A DNA stretch of 64,000 nucleotides from Sunxiuqinia sp965230765 (GTDB taxonomy: Bacteria > Bacteroidota > Bacteroidia > Bacteroidales > Prolixibacteraceae), in assembly GCA_965230765.1 (NCBI GenBank), contig CBDDLR010000001.1, forward strand, positions 992,001 through 1,056,000, given 5' to 3'. This document shows positions 17,718-26,057 of this stretch, piece after piece; position 1 is the first letter of the stretch; each line of letters starts with the position of its first letter. Both the position numbers and the translations under genes were made by a program. The notes beneath the pieces are model-generated. The model was not told the DNA's origin. It did no database searches and saw only the letters and a list, made by a program, of their open reading frames with translations.

Positions 17718-20462
17718 CTACTGCACCTTGTAATTAAAGAAGCTGTTATCTTCATTTCCAACTACCAGGTTGAAGAATGAATTTCCCTTGGTTAAGAAGC
17801 CAATACTGAAATCGGTGTTCCCATGCAGCGGAAATCCATCATAAATATCTCCCGTGGAGTTGATGAGATAGACCCGGTTTTCATCGCTGCAAACCACACC
17901 AATCTTTCGGTCGGAGCTTGAGAACGTATAAATATTTGGGCAATTTGAAATGTTCCTTTTTAAGCTTCTACTCAGAATTCGTTTACCAGAATTGGAAAAT
18001 ACCTGCAGCTCTTTTCCATCGGCAAAAACATAATCGCTTTTCCCGTCTGCATTCAAATCGACCACTGTAAAATGATGATCGGCTCCAAAACTACCAAGCT
18101 TTACTGTTTTACTTTCCCCATTAAAATACTGAAGATGAAGCTCACCTTTAATATCAGTTGTTGCTAAGGCCGGAGTTCCGCCTTTTATCAGGTAAACATC
18201 GTTTTTTGAATGCTCAAAGCTTTCGTTTGTTTTCACACGAATATTTCCACGTCGATCCAGAATGTAGGTTTTGTACTGGTCAGCACAAACAATGTAGTCT
18301 TTATTGTTTACCCGAAAGTGTTTTACAGGATAAGCTACATTTCTGTCCGTGCCCTTGAATTTCCATCCTGTTACCAGCTTGCCTTCTTTCGAATAGGCAT
18401 AAACCTTTTTGTTTTCGCAAGCAATGAAAAAGCGGTAATTGCGATTGTTGTCGTAGTCAAAAACTGACACCCCGTTGGTAGCAGGTGAGCGCAATGAAAT
18501 AGGGAAACGGGCAACGTTATTACCATTCCTATCGATTAAATGAAGCTGATTTTTTGTGTTGAAGAAATATTGCAGCTTGCCATTTTTGTAATAATCTACC
18601 TGATAGATTTCACTCATAATCTTTCCAGGAAGCTTCACCTTCCAAACTGTCACACCCTCTTTATTAATCAGGTATAAATTATTATGGTCGTCCTGAATAA
18701 TCACTTCCTTGTTTTTTGGGTCGCGATGGTTGTCAACCATCTGAGGTTTAATGGCCACATTGCCCTCCAGCTTACTTTGCCATACCGTTTGGGGCTCTTC
18801 CTTTAATACCGGATCAAACTGAAGGTACAGGTTATTCAAAAACTGCCCAGAATTAGACGAAAACTGCCAGCCCAGTGCATAAAATTTCCGGAAGCTCTCT
18901 TCATGTGTATCTATCATTCCAGAGACTTCTTCATTTAAATAATGATCCTTCAAATAAAAACCTTTTGAGAAATTGAGGAAAAAACTAAAGCTTGATTTGG
19001 ATGCCATCTGCTGGCTGAACTTCTGGTAGCTGACATCTTTTTTCAAGTTTTCGTTCAACACCAAATCATGAATGTAGCTTTTCATCGATTCCTGGCTGTC
19101 AGAAAACAAGAGGTAATTGTCGTAAAAACAAAGCTTGTTACAACTTGCCCCAGAGAATATTTGGCCGAAAAGAAGCTCTGCAAAATTAGAAAATGGAAAA
19201 TCGTAAATTTCAAACTTCCGATCGTTTTGAATTTGATATGTACTTATTAAATCGCCCAGGTTTTTATCCTTGGCTTTCGCGTAATTCGTTAGTATTTTTA
19301 ATATTTTGTCCTTGGCTTCAGACTGGCTTTTAACAGCAGCAATAAAAATACGATTGCTCGTGGGGTTATTTTTAGTAACATTCCCAAAAACCATCGCAAA
19401 ATTCGGATCAGCAATTCCTGAAAATAGTTTTATAAAATTCGATTTACCGTATTTTTCTATCGACTTAAGATTCGTTTCCCTGGTGTAAAAACCTCCCTGT
19501 TTTTTTAGAAACTCTTCATAGTCTTCAAAAAACTTATCAAGATTACTGAGGCTCAAGTTTATGAACAGGCTCGAATTGGCAGAAACCATTTCCTCCATAT
19601 CTGATCGGCCTGCTTCTTGCCCACGAAAAACATTCAGGTAGTTAATGTTTGAATCGTTTGAAAAACTAAATCCGCCCATCAACAACGAGTTTTCATCAAA
19701 GGTCACATCCAATTCAGTCCAGTCGGCAAAATCACTAAACATGTTTACCAGTTTGCGGTAATCTCTTGGAACGGTTCGTGAAATCAACCTGGGGAAATGA
19801 TCGTGATTAATGTAAATATTAAAATTTGAATTGCCCCCCACTGTTTCATAGAGTTTTTTAAACTGCCCTTGATCCAACAAATTTTCAGTGGCTATCTGAC
19901 GAATTCCCTCTTCAACAAAAAGGGCAAAACGACTAAAAAGAACAATTCCATTTTTTATGGCCAAATGGTATTCTTCTTGATTGTTGTTCCATTTATAAAC
20001 ATCCACTCCATCATAAACACGCTTGGTCAATTTCACTCCAGAATGGGTGTTTACAAGATTTATAATCTGCGATTTTTCTGATCGGTCGTTTAAACGAATG
20101 GCAACCAAAGCTCCGACTTCTTCTTTCCCAGCAAAATTGTAAGCAATAAGTGCCGATTTGTTTTGAAATATTTTTCGGGCTACATCATTTTCCAAGAAAA
20201 GATCTTCAACTGATTTTATTTCTGAAAAGAGATCAGAAAAGACAGGTACCGATTTCATTTCTTTTACCAGTGCAGATTCACCATCCAACTTTGTAGCAAA
20301 GTTTTTAATCGACGGGATTTCAACTACCAACGGAGAATGCAGAGGAACAGCCTTAAACGCTGAGTTCTCGGTATAACTTTTGGTTTGTTGGGTCAGATAA
20401 TAACCAATCCCGGCAAAAGCCAGAATTAACAATAGGATAGCTGGTAAAACAAATCGGCGCAT
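17718..20462 (-). CDS. Membrane-anchored DUF3352-like protein with C-terminal beta-propeller
   Basis: 914 aa. One N-terminal transmembrane helix (residues ~4-24) anchors an otherwise extracytoplasmic protein. Residues ~35-560 resemble the DUF3352 type of Bacteroidota surface or periplasmic proteins. From ~600 a beta-propeller follows, with repeated blades such as 'NNLYLINKEGVTVWKVKLPG' and a calcium-loop motif 'DLNADGKSD' near 805. Function is unknown. The propeller suggests binding or scaffolding. It stands alone: convergent with the giant pair and followed upstream by a repeat-containing spacer. Confidence 0.7.
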   Translation of the reverse strand: MRRFVLPAILLLILAFAGIGYYLTQQTKSYTENSAFKAVPLHSPLVVEIPSIKNFATKLDGESALVKEMKSVPVFSDLFSEIKSVEDLFLENDVARKIFQNKSALIAYNFAGKEEVGALVAIRLNDRSEKSQIINLVNTHSGVKLTKRVYDGVDVYKWNNNQEEYHLAIKNGIVLFSRFALFVEEGIRQIATENLLDQGQFKKLYETVGGNSNFNIYINHDHFPRLISRTVPRDYRKLVNMFSDFADWTELDVTFDENSLLMGGFSFSNDSNINYLNVFRGQEAGRSDMEEMVSANSSLFINLSLSNLDKFFEDYEEFLKKQGGFYTRETNLKSIEKYGKSNFIKLFSGIADPNFAMVFGNVTKNNPTSNRIFIAAVKSQSEAKDKILKILTNYAKAKDKNLGDLISTYQIQNDRKFEIYDFPFSNFAELLFGQIFSGASCNKLCFYDNYLLFSDSQESMKSYIHDLVLNENLKKDVSYQKFSQQMASKSSFSFFLNFSKGFYLKDHYLNEEVSGMIDTHEESFRKFYALGWQFSSNSGQFLNNLYLQFDPVLKEEPQTVWQSKLEGNVAIKPQMVDNHRDPKNKEVIIQDDHNNLYLINKEGVTVWKVKLPGKIMSEIYQVDYYKNGKLQYFFNTKNQLHLIDRNGNNVARFPISLRSPATNGVSVFDYDNNRNYRFFIACENKKVYAYSKEGKLVTGWKFKGTDRNVAYPVKHFRVNNKDYIVCADQYKTYILDRRGNIRVKTNESFEHSKNDVYLIKGGTPALATTDIKGELHLQYFNGESKTVKLGSFGADHHFTVVDLNADGKSDYVFADGKELQVFSNSGKRILSRSLKRNISNCPNIYTFSSSDRKIGVVCSDENRVYLINSTGDIYDGFPLHGNTDFSIGFLTKGNSFFNLVVGNEDNSFFNYKVQ

Positions 20463-20575
20463 AAAAAATATTTTGATCCAAAAATACGAAGAATAATAGC
20501 GTGAACAGGTTAAAAAAGACCTGAATTTAAAACCTATTTCGATGCTTGGTATTATAACTTGTTCTCTCTAAATGA

Positions 20576-20646
20576 AGATACACCCCCATCTCTTTCTTCC
20601 CCCAATGGGGGGAAGATGTTCGAAGAACAGAAGGGGGTATGTGTCT
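20576..20646. repeat. REP-like palindromic repeat
   Basis: A compact G/C-run element in an AT-rich spacer. The core is CTTCCCCC (20596-20603), an AATG loop, then GGGGGAAG (20608-20615). Next comes GTTCGAAGAAC, a small hairpin of its own. An outer imperfect pairing of ACACCCCC with GGGGGTATGTGT closes the element. It lies upstream of the 914-aa gene and downstream of the dus-family gene, where it may also terminate transcription of the latter. Confidence 0.7.
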
Positions 20647-20756
20647 GACAAATAATCCTTGTATTCAACTTCTTTGGTCTTAAATTTTATTCAATTCTTC
20701 AGATTGATTTTATAATCAATTAATACTGATGATAATACGTGGATTTTTTCATTTTA

Positions 20757-21701
20757 TTACGTGGAAAATATATGGCTAACCATTTCGAGATAGTGAGCCA
20801 GCTTATTCTTTTTCTTTATCAATTTTAGGACTTTGCGTTGGTTTTGAAAATTGAACGAAAAATAAATCCAAAATTCTTTCAGTTTATTCAAAACATGCCC
20901 TTCATCTGTAAACGTTTTCTGATAGCCTTCAAAAACGGATAGATGGAACTGTTTCAGTTTATCAAGTTTTGTTTCCTCGTCTATTTGCTCACCTTTAATT
21001 TGGTGAGGCAAAAAAGGGTTCATCAAAACACCGCGGCCAATCATCCATTCGTTTTGTTCGGGCAATTCATTTTTTATTCTTTCGATATCTTCTGAAGATT
21101 CAATGTCGCCATTGTAAATCAAAGGTTTCGTAGATACCTTTGATAGCCTGATAAAATCCTCGAGCAATGCTTCTCCTTTATAAAGCTGCCTGGCTATTCT
21201 AGGATGATAAATCATTTTCTCAAAAGGGAAATTATTCAGGATTTCAATTCGATTGAAAATGGTATCTGGTTTTTCAAGGCCCGAACGAAACTTCACAGAA
21301 ACCAAAAAATCAAATTCATTAAAAATAGCATCCAGGACACTGATCAATTCCTGCTCATTTTCCAGCAATGCGGTTCCTCTTCCCCGTTTTGTCGCCATGG
21401 GGTAAGGACAACCCAAGTTTAGGTTAATGCGCTGATAACCAAAATCCTTTAAAATCCATGCCAGTTTTTTCAGTTCCTCTGCACTTGAACAAAGTACCTG
21501 TGGAACCGCATTTGTTGTTTGATTATTTTCAGGAAGAATATCCCTCTTTTGACTGTTTCTTATTTTCCCTCCAGGGCCAATGGAAATGTAGGGGATATAA
21601 AATTCATCAATCAAGCCAAATACCTGCTGATAGGAGTTTCGGTAAACAAAATCTGTAAACCCTTGCAATGGCGCTAAATAAATTTTGGGATTTGTTTCCA
21701 T
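20757..21701 (-). CDS. tRNA-dihydrouridine synthase family protein
   Basis: 314 aa. FMN-dependent enzyme that reduces specific uridines of tRNA to dihydrouridine. It opens 'IYLAPLQGFTDFVYR', the family's flavin-binding N-terminus. The catalytic Cys98 lies in 'INLNLGCPYPMATKRGRGTALL', and 'LIYNGDI' and 'MIGRGVLMNPFL' match the phosphate-binding strands. The ATG at 21701 is preferred over a TTG at 21704. The subtype (DusA, B or C) is not clear. It is divergent from the DUF4271 gene. Confidence 0.88.
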   Translation of the reverse strand: METNPKIYLAPLQGFTDFVYRNSYQQVFGLIDEFYIPYISIGPGGKIRNSQKRDILPENNQTTNAVPQVLCSSAEELKKLAWILKDFGYQRINLNLGCPYPMATKRGRGTALLENEQELISVLDAIFNEFDFLVSVKFRSGLEKPDTIFNRIEILNNFPFEKMIYHPRIARQLYKGEALLEDFIRLSKVSTKPLIYNGDIESSEDIERIKNELPEQNEWMIGRGVLMNPFLPHQIKGEQIDEETKLDKLKQFHLSVFEGYQKTFTDEGHVLNKLKEFWIYFSFNFQNQRKVLKLIKKKNKLAHYLEMVSHIFST

Positions 21702-21789
21702 CAATACATTGAAAAATATCCAGACAAAATTAACAATCTGTGAGATTAAGCATGGAAATAACTATTTTTGTTTGGAAAGCAAAAGCCGA

Positions 21790-22758
21790 ATGATCCAAAC
21801 TGCCTTACAGAATGATACTATTCTTAGACAACTCGACTCAAAAGTTGAGTTAAATTCGGCACCTGCCATTAAAATTCAGCGACAGCTTATACAGCCGGAA
21901 AATATTAGACTGGTTGATTCAATTTCAAAAGCTGATTCTGCAAGGGCGCAAAAGAAAAAAGCTCCCTTAAAAATTCAGTCTTTTCAAGAACCGGTACAAG
22001 AAATTGCAACAGATTCGGTCATTGTTGAAGAAACAGTTGAAGATTCAATAACAATTGCTCCGGAAATAAAAACGGTTGTTGAAAAACCAGAGGTTATTTT
22101 ACCTGAAAAAAAGATTGACAGGCAATATGCTGACTGGTCAATTGGTATTTTTGTGCTTGCTTTGATACTTTTTGCCAGTGTAAGGATATTCTTTAACAAA
22201 TACTTAAACCAGATTTTTACATCAGCAATTAATTACCCATCTGCCTCAAGAATGTTTCGTGAACGATCAGTAAGTTTGCTACACGGTTCCTTCAGACTTG
22301 AAGTATTATTTTATGTTGTTGTAAGCTATTTTTTGTACCAGGCCGGACTCGAATTTGAACTCAGTTTATTCACCAATTCATTTACCACTTATCTTTCCAT
22401 TTTTGGTGGTGTAATCCTTTATTTTACTGGTAAAAGAGTTATTTACTATCTTATCGGTTTTTTCACTGAATCCATGCCTTCAACCCAAGAATATTTCTTC
22501 AACATAAATCAGTATAACCGCATTATCGGAATATTAATTATTCCTGTATCAATTATTATCAATTTTGCTTCTTTGTCAAACCCAAAATCACTTATATATT
22601 TTGGACTCAGCATGTTAATAATTACCTACATATTATCGCTTTTAAGGGGCACTCGAATATTATTATCAAAACATTTTTCTATTTTTTATTTGATTTTATA
22701 CCTTTGTACCCTTGAAATTTTACCATTAGTTTATCTTTTTAAGTTACTATTGGCTTAG
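21790..22758 (+). CDS. DUF4271 membrane protein
   Basis: 322 aa from the ATG at 21790. Upstream in-frame starts would run into the divergent dus-family gene. The N-terminal ~110 residues are polar (Lys/Ser/Glu-rich) and soluble. From ~115 there are several hydrophobic helices (for example 'WSIGIFVLALILFASVRIFF' and 'FLLYLCTLEILPLVYLFKLLL'-like stretches near the end), matching the multi-spanning DUF4271 family of Bacteroidota. Function is unknown. In related genomes it commonly precedes hemD, as here (32-bp gap). Confidence 0.85.
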   Translation: MIQTALQNDTILRQLDSKVELNSAPAIKIQRQLIQPENIRLVDSISKADSARAQKKKAPLKIQSFQEPVQEIATDSVIVEETVEDSITIAPEIKTVVEKPEVILPEKKIDRQYADWSIGIFVLALILFASVRIFFNKYLNQIFTSAINYPSASRMFRERSVSLLHGSFRLEVLFYVVVSYFLYQAGLEFELSLFTNSFTTYLSIFGGVILYFTGKRVIYYLIGFFTESMPSTQEYFFNINQYNRIIGILIIPVSIIINFASLSNPKSLIYFGLSMLIITYILSLLRGTRILLSKHFSIFYLILYLCTLEILPLVYLFKLLLA

Positions 22759-22790
22759 AAGAGGTTCAATAATTATAAAGGAATAATATC

Positions 22791-23540
22791 TTGAAAATCA
22801 AGAAGATACTGGTCTCGCAACCAAAGCCCGCGTCGGCTAAATCACCCTATTTTGATTTGGCTGATAAAACAAATGTACAAGTTGATTTTAGGCCTTTTAT
22901 TCAGGTAGAAGGCGTCTCAGCTAAAGAATTTAGACAAACTCGTATTCAAATTTTAGATCATTCAGCAGTAATTCTTACCAGTAGAACTGCTATTGATCAT
23001 TTCTTCAGAATCTGTCAGGAAATGAGGATCACAGTTCCTGATTCGATGAAATATTTCTGTATTTCTGAAGCAGCTGCTTTTTATTTACAGAAATATATTG
23101 TGTACCGTAAAAGAAAGATTTTTTATGGAAATGGCATGTTCTCAGATTTAACCGAGCTCATGAAAAAACACAAGGACGAAAAATTCCTTGTCCCTCTTTC
23201 TCACATTCACAAACAAGAAATCCCACAGTTATTGGAAGCTGGTGGTTACAAGTTTACCAAAGCCATTTTATACAAAACGGTAAGTAGTGATTTATCTGAT
23301 CTTAAAGATGTAAACTACGATATTTTGGTTTTCTTCAGCCCATCTGGAATCAAATCGCTTGTTCAGAATTTCCCTGAGTTTGAGCAAAACCACACTAAAA
23401 TTGCTTCGTTTGGACCATCAACTGCCAAAGCGGTAAAAGATGCTGGGTTAAGATTGGACATTGAAGCTCCAACAGTTCAGGCACCATCCATGACAATGGC
23501 CCTTGAGCAATTCATTAAGAAGCACAACAAAGCAAGATAA
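22791..23540 (+). CDS. hemD: Uroporphyrinogen-III synthase
   Basis: 249 aa. Cyclises hydroxymethylbilane to uroporphyrinogen III, the branch point to haem and other tetrapyrroles. The bilobed HemD fold is recognisable from 'ILTSRTAIDHFFRI' (residues ~62-75), 'FLVPLSHIHKQEIPQLLEAGGY' in the second lobe and the closing 'VFFSPSGIKSLVQNF...SFGPSTAKAVKDAGL'. The start appears to be TTG at 22791, with AAAGGA about 8 bases upstream; no ATG in frame fits. Other haem genes are not nearby. A strong terminator follows. Confidence 0.88.
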   Translation: MKIKKILVSQPKPASAKSPYFDLADKTNVQVDFRPFIQVEGVSAKEFRQTRIQILDHSAVILTSRTAIDHFFRICQEMRITVPDSMKYFCISEAAAFYLQKYIVYRKRKIFYGNGMFSDLTELMKKHKDEKFLVPLSHIHKQEIPQLLEAGGYKFTKAILYKTVSSDLSDLKDVNYDILVFFSPSGIKSLVQNFPEFEQNHTKIASFGPSTAKAVKDAGLRLDIEAPTVQAPSMTMALEQFIKKHNKAR

Positions 23541-23565
23541 ATTTTCATTCGAAATATCAATTTTT

Positions 23566-23590
23566 AAAAGGGGATTTATTCCCCTTTTTT
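23566..23590 (+). terminator. Intrinsic terminator after hemD
   Basis: Perfect stem AAAAGGGG (23566-23573)/CCCCTTTT (23581-23588) with a 7-base AT loop and a run of T. It separates hemD from rnpA, which starts 21 bases later. Confidence 0.85.
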
Positions 23591-23610
23591 ATTGTACTTT
23601 AGTAAACATC

Positions 23611-23991
23611 ATGCGTGAATTCAGCTTGAAAAAAAGTGAACGTTTGTCGAGGAAAAAGATTATTGATAGTCTTTTTGCCGAAGGTGAATCCTTTTATTCT
23701 TTTCCCTTAAAAGTTGTTTTTATGCAAACCGATCTTCCAGCTGATCACCTTGCACAAGCGGGTTTCACTGTATCGAAAAGAAACTTTAAAAAAGCGGTAA
23801 AGCGTAACCTCTTAAAACGAAAGATGCGCGAGGCTTATCGTTTAAACAAGTCCATCATTTACAATCTTGATCCAATTAAACAAGTTGCTGTAATGTTTAT
23901 TTATTCCAGCAAGGAAATTGAAGATTATCAGACAATTGAAAGTGGTATGGTAAAAGCCTTGAAAAAACTTTCGAGAAAAATTAAACCGTAA
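23611..23991 (+). CDS. rnpA: Ribonuclease P protein component
   Basis: 126 aa from the ATG at 23611. It is the protein cofactor of RNase P, which matures tRNA 5' ends. The RNA-binding signature is 'KRNFKKAVKRNLLKRKMREAYR', with the basic residues of the family's 'RNR..R..RE' motif. The N-terminal 'FSLKKSERLSRKKIIDSLF' is also typical. A longer frame from 23503 overlaps hemD and the terminator and is rejected. No rpmH lies upstream. Confidence 0.92.
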   Translation: MREFSLKKSERLSRKKIIDSLFAEGESFYSFPLKVVFMQTDLPADHLAQAGFTVSKRNFKKAVKRNLLKRKMREAYRLNKSIIYNLDPIKQVAVMFIYSSKEIEDYQTIESGMVKALKKLSRKIKP

Positions 23992-24002
23992 TAAAAAAAT
24001 GC

Positions 24003-24021
24003 CAACAGGTTAAACCCGTTG
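24003..24021. terminator. Probable bidirectional terminator, rnpA and the convergent carrier-like gene
   Basis: Imperfect stem CAAC-A-GG / CC-C-GTTG around a TTAAA loop, preceded by an A-run and followed by ATTTTATT. Confidence 0.5.
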
Positions 24022-24070
24022 ACATTTTATTCCCTTTTCTTAGTAAAATTGTAAGTTCCCAACTTAAAGG

Positions 24071-24307
24071 TTAGGCAATGTTTCTGATTAAATTGAAAGA
24101 ATCTTTTACCTGGTTCAAGCGATAAACCTCATCATCATTTACAGATATCTTGAAGGTATTTTCAAAGTAATAGATAAATAATGTCCAATCAAGTTGATCA
24201 AAATTCAGGTCATCGTTAAAAGAGGCATCCAATTCAATTTCTTTTCTTGGTACTCCTGTTTTTCTTAAGACACGATAAAGTGTCCTGCGCATTGTTTTGT
24301 TTTCCAT
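24071..24307 (-). CDS. Acyl-carrier-protein-like protein lacking the attachment serine
   Basis: 78 aa with the helix pattern of acyl carrier proteins: 'ASFNDDLNFDQLDWTLFIYYFENTFKI' (residues 28-54) aligns with the family's 'sf.dDLGaDSLD.vELv..lE..F.i'. The serine that carries 4'-phosphopantetheine is replaced by Gln38 (codon CAA at 24196-24194), so it cannot be a normal carrier. The gene stands alone, without ketosynthase or ligase neighbours. It could be an interaction module that uses the fold without a prosthetic group. The fold call is fairly sure, the role unknown. Confidence 0.75.
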   Translation of the reverse strand: MENKTMRRTLYRVLRKTGVPRKEIELDASFNDDLNFDQLDWTLFIYYFENTFKISVNDDEVYRLNQVKDSFNLIRNIA

Positions 24308-24493
24308 GACATTCTCAAGTTTTCAGATTTCTTACTAGTTGCCATAATAAAACCAAGGGCAAAAATAAAAAAATCGAACATTCCAATTAACAATTCAAAG
24401 ATTAATTTGTTCCAAGCCCGTGTTTATCAGTCAAGATTTAATTAATCGACATAATTACAGAGCGAACTTTTTAAGAATAGTTGCAAAAGAGGC

Positions 24494-25030
24494 TTATTTC
24501 ATCCAATCTTTTTTTAGCATGGAGTATATTTCCAGGTCTACAAATTTCTGCTGATGCTTTTCCCCGGAGCGTTCAATCCCTTCAAATACAAATCCATGCC
24601 TTTTGGGAATTGCAACACTTTTCGTGTTGCCAATCGCACATTTTATCTGGATCCTGTTCATATCCATTTGAGCAAAAGCAAATGAAACAAGCTCTTTCAC
24701 CGATTGTGAAATAATTCCCTTTCCACTCATCGATTCAATTAACCAGTATCCAATTTCGGTTTTCATGTTCACCCGATCGGTATCCTTGTATCCTATTAAT
24801 CCGGCAAACTTATCTTGAAGCCAAATTACAAATACCTCATCCCTATCATTGGTCGATTTGTTTGTGACCGAATCAATAAAAGCTTCAGTGTCTTCCTGCG
24901 ATTGGGTGTCCTGAACAAATGGCAGCCAGGGTGAAAGGTATTCACGGTTTTTATCGATGGCCTGAAATACCATGAACGCATGGGTAATATTCAACCGTTC
25001 CAATCGGATATTTGCCGAAACTGTAAGCAT
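24494..25030 (-). CDS. GNAT family N-acetyltransferase (RimJ/RimL type)
   Basis: 178 aa. Acetyl-CoA dependent acyl transfer to an amine; the substrate is unknown. The N-terminus 'IRLERLNITHAFMVFQAIDKNREYLSPWLPF' is typical of the RimL/RimJ branch. 'IGYWLIESMSGKGIISQSVKELV' holds the acetyl-CoA pyrophosphate loop region, slightly degenerate from Q/RxxGxG/A. 'IQIKCAIGNTKSVAIPKRHGF' is the usual C-terminal strand and helix. It lies three bases after the propeller lipoprotein on the same strand, so the two are probably co-transcribed. Confidence 0.88.
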   Translation of the reverse strand: MLTVSANIRLERLNITHAFMVFQAIDKNREYLSPWLPFVQDTQSQEDTEAFIDSVTNKSTNDRDEVFVIWLQDKFAGLIGYKDTDRVNMKTEIGYWLIESMSGKGIISQSVKELVSFAFAQMDMNRIQIKCAIGNTKSVAIPKRHGFVFEGIERSGEKHQQKFVDLEIYSMLKKDWMK

Positions 25031-25033
25031 AAT

Positions 25034-25945
25034 CTAATCAAGATGCTTTTTATATTCCTTCAGGTTAATTGTGAACACGCGCTGGTCGTATGTTTTTGTC
25101 TTTTCGGCAGAAAATACAATTTCGTTTTCGTTAATGAAGCAAATGCCTTCTGTTTGCGCATCATAGATGGAGCCCAAATCAAAAAAGACAGCTTTCTCAC
25201 TAAAAACCTGAGTAGTGTCAAACTTAAACAAATAGATAAATGGAAGCTTAAAGGCGTATCCAACAAGCGTGAAATATTCTTCATCATGGCTTAAATCGGC
25301 TCCGGTTACCAACCCGTTCACCTCAAAACTATTCAAAGCAGTAAGCTCATACTCACCCGGCTCTTTGGGAAGTTTATAAACTGTTGTTATGAAATTATCC
25401 CAATCTTTTGAGAACAAGTACAGATGATCCTGATACGAAAACATGGCCTCACAATCAAACTCATGTGCATGATTACGAGGTTCAAAATTATCCTGGGAAG
25501 CATATGAAAACTTAATTTTTTCAGCTGTAACCTTCAAATTTGAGTTGTCTCCATAAAGTTCATCCTTGGGGATTCTGTAAACTTTCAAATCATCTCTATC
25601 GCCTTTGTTATTCCCAAAATCTCCCACATAAATGTATTCTGAATCCTGCGTCATCGCTTCCCAATCCTCGTTTTTTGCTTCATCCAGCTCAACTGTTACC
25701 ACAATTTCTCCACTCTGATCCATTGCATAAATCTCATCCTCACCGCCACTGTCATTAAATGTCCACAAACGGCTATCGAACCAAATAAGCCCGGATGTCT
25801 CATCCAGTTTATTGTCAATTTTTGAAATTAAAACTTCCGGTTCTAACCTTACTTTTTTTATTCTCTTCCCTTCTGAGCCATCAGAAGATGAGTCGCAACC
25901 AACTAACAAAACCAATAAAAAAAGTACCCATTTTGAATAATTCAT
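25034..25945 (-). CDS. Beta-propeller-like lipoprotein
   Basis: 303 aa from the ATG at 25945. It begins 'MNYSKWVLFLLVLLVGCDSSS', a lipoprotein signal with lipobox LVGC (Cys17). The mature part has repeated blades with acidic ends: 'ETSGLIWFDSRLWTFNDSGG', 'DWEAMTQDSEYIYVGDFGNN' and 'HEFDCEAMFSYQDHLYLFSK'. These resemble Bacteroidota proteins of the SdiA-regulated/esterase-like phytase propeller class. No catalytic role can be assigned. The 35-residue upstream extension to 26050 has no signal character and was rejected. Confidence 0.72.
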   Translation of the reverse strand: MNYSKWVLFLLVLLVGCDSSSDGSEGKRIKKVRLEPEVLISKIDNKLDETSGLIWFDSRLWTFNDSGGEDEIYAMDQSGEIVVTVELDEAKNEDWEAMTQDSEYIYVGDFGNNKGDRDDLKVYRIPKDELYGDNSNLKVTAEKIKFSYASQDNFEPRNHAHEFDCEAMFSYQDHLYLFSKDWDNFITTVYKLPKEPGEYELTALNSFEVNGLVTGADLSHDEEYFTLVGYAFKLPFIYLFKFDTTQVFSEKAVFFDLGSIYDAQTEGICFINENEIVFSAEKTKTYDQRVFTINLKEYKKHLD

Positions 25946-26031
25946 GTCAATTATTTTTCTGCAAAATACATTTTTTATCCGAGACCTATTTAAACCAAAC
26001 ATGATGAATTTCTTTCGATTTACAGAATAAC

Positions 26032-26051
26032 TATATTTGTGCAAACACAAA
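26032..26051 (+). promoter_or_regulatory. -7 box overlapping a palindrome, cyclophilin operon
   Basis: TATATTTG (26032-26039) is a full TAnnTTTG match. It overlaps the perfect palindrome TTTGTG-CAAA-CACAAA (26036-26051), which would cover the transcription start. The first ATG is at 26058. Confidence 0.55.
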
Positions 26052-26057
26052 TAATTT

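Noticed and set aside
23503..23610. 36-codon N-terminal extension of rnpA
   Set aside because: It overlaps the end of hemD and reads through a strong terminator hairpin.
25540..26004. Two plus-strand ORFs opposite the propeller lipoprotein
   Set aside because: Biased composition (His/Pro/Leu-rich) typical of antisense frames, and the minus-strand gene is clearly real.
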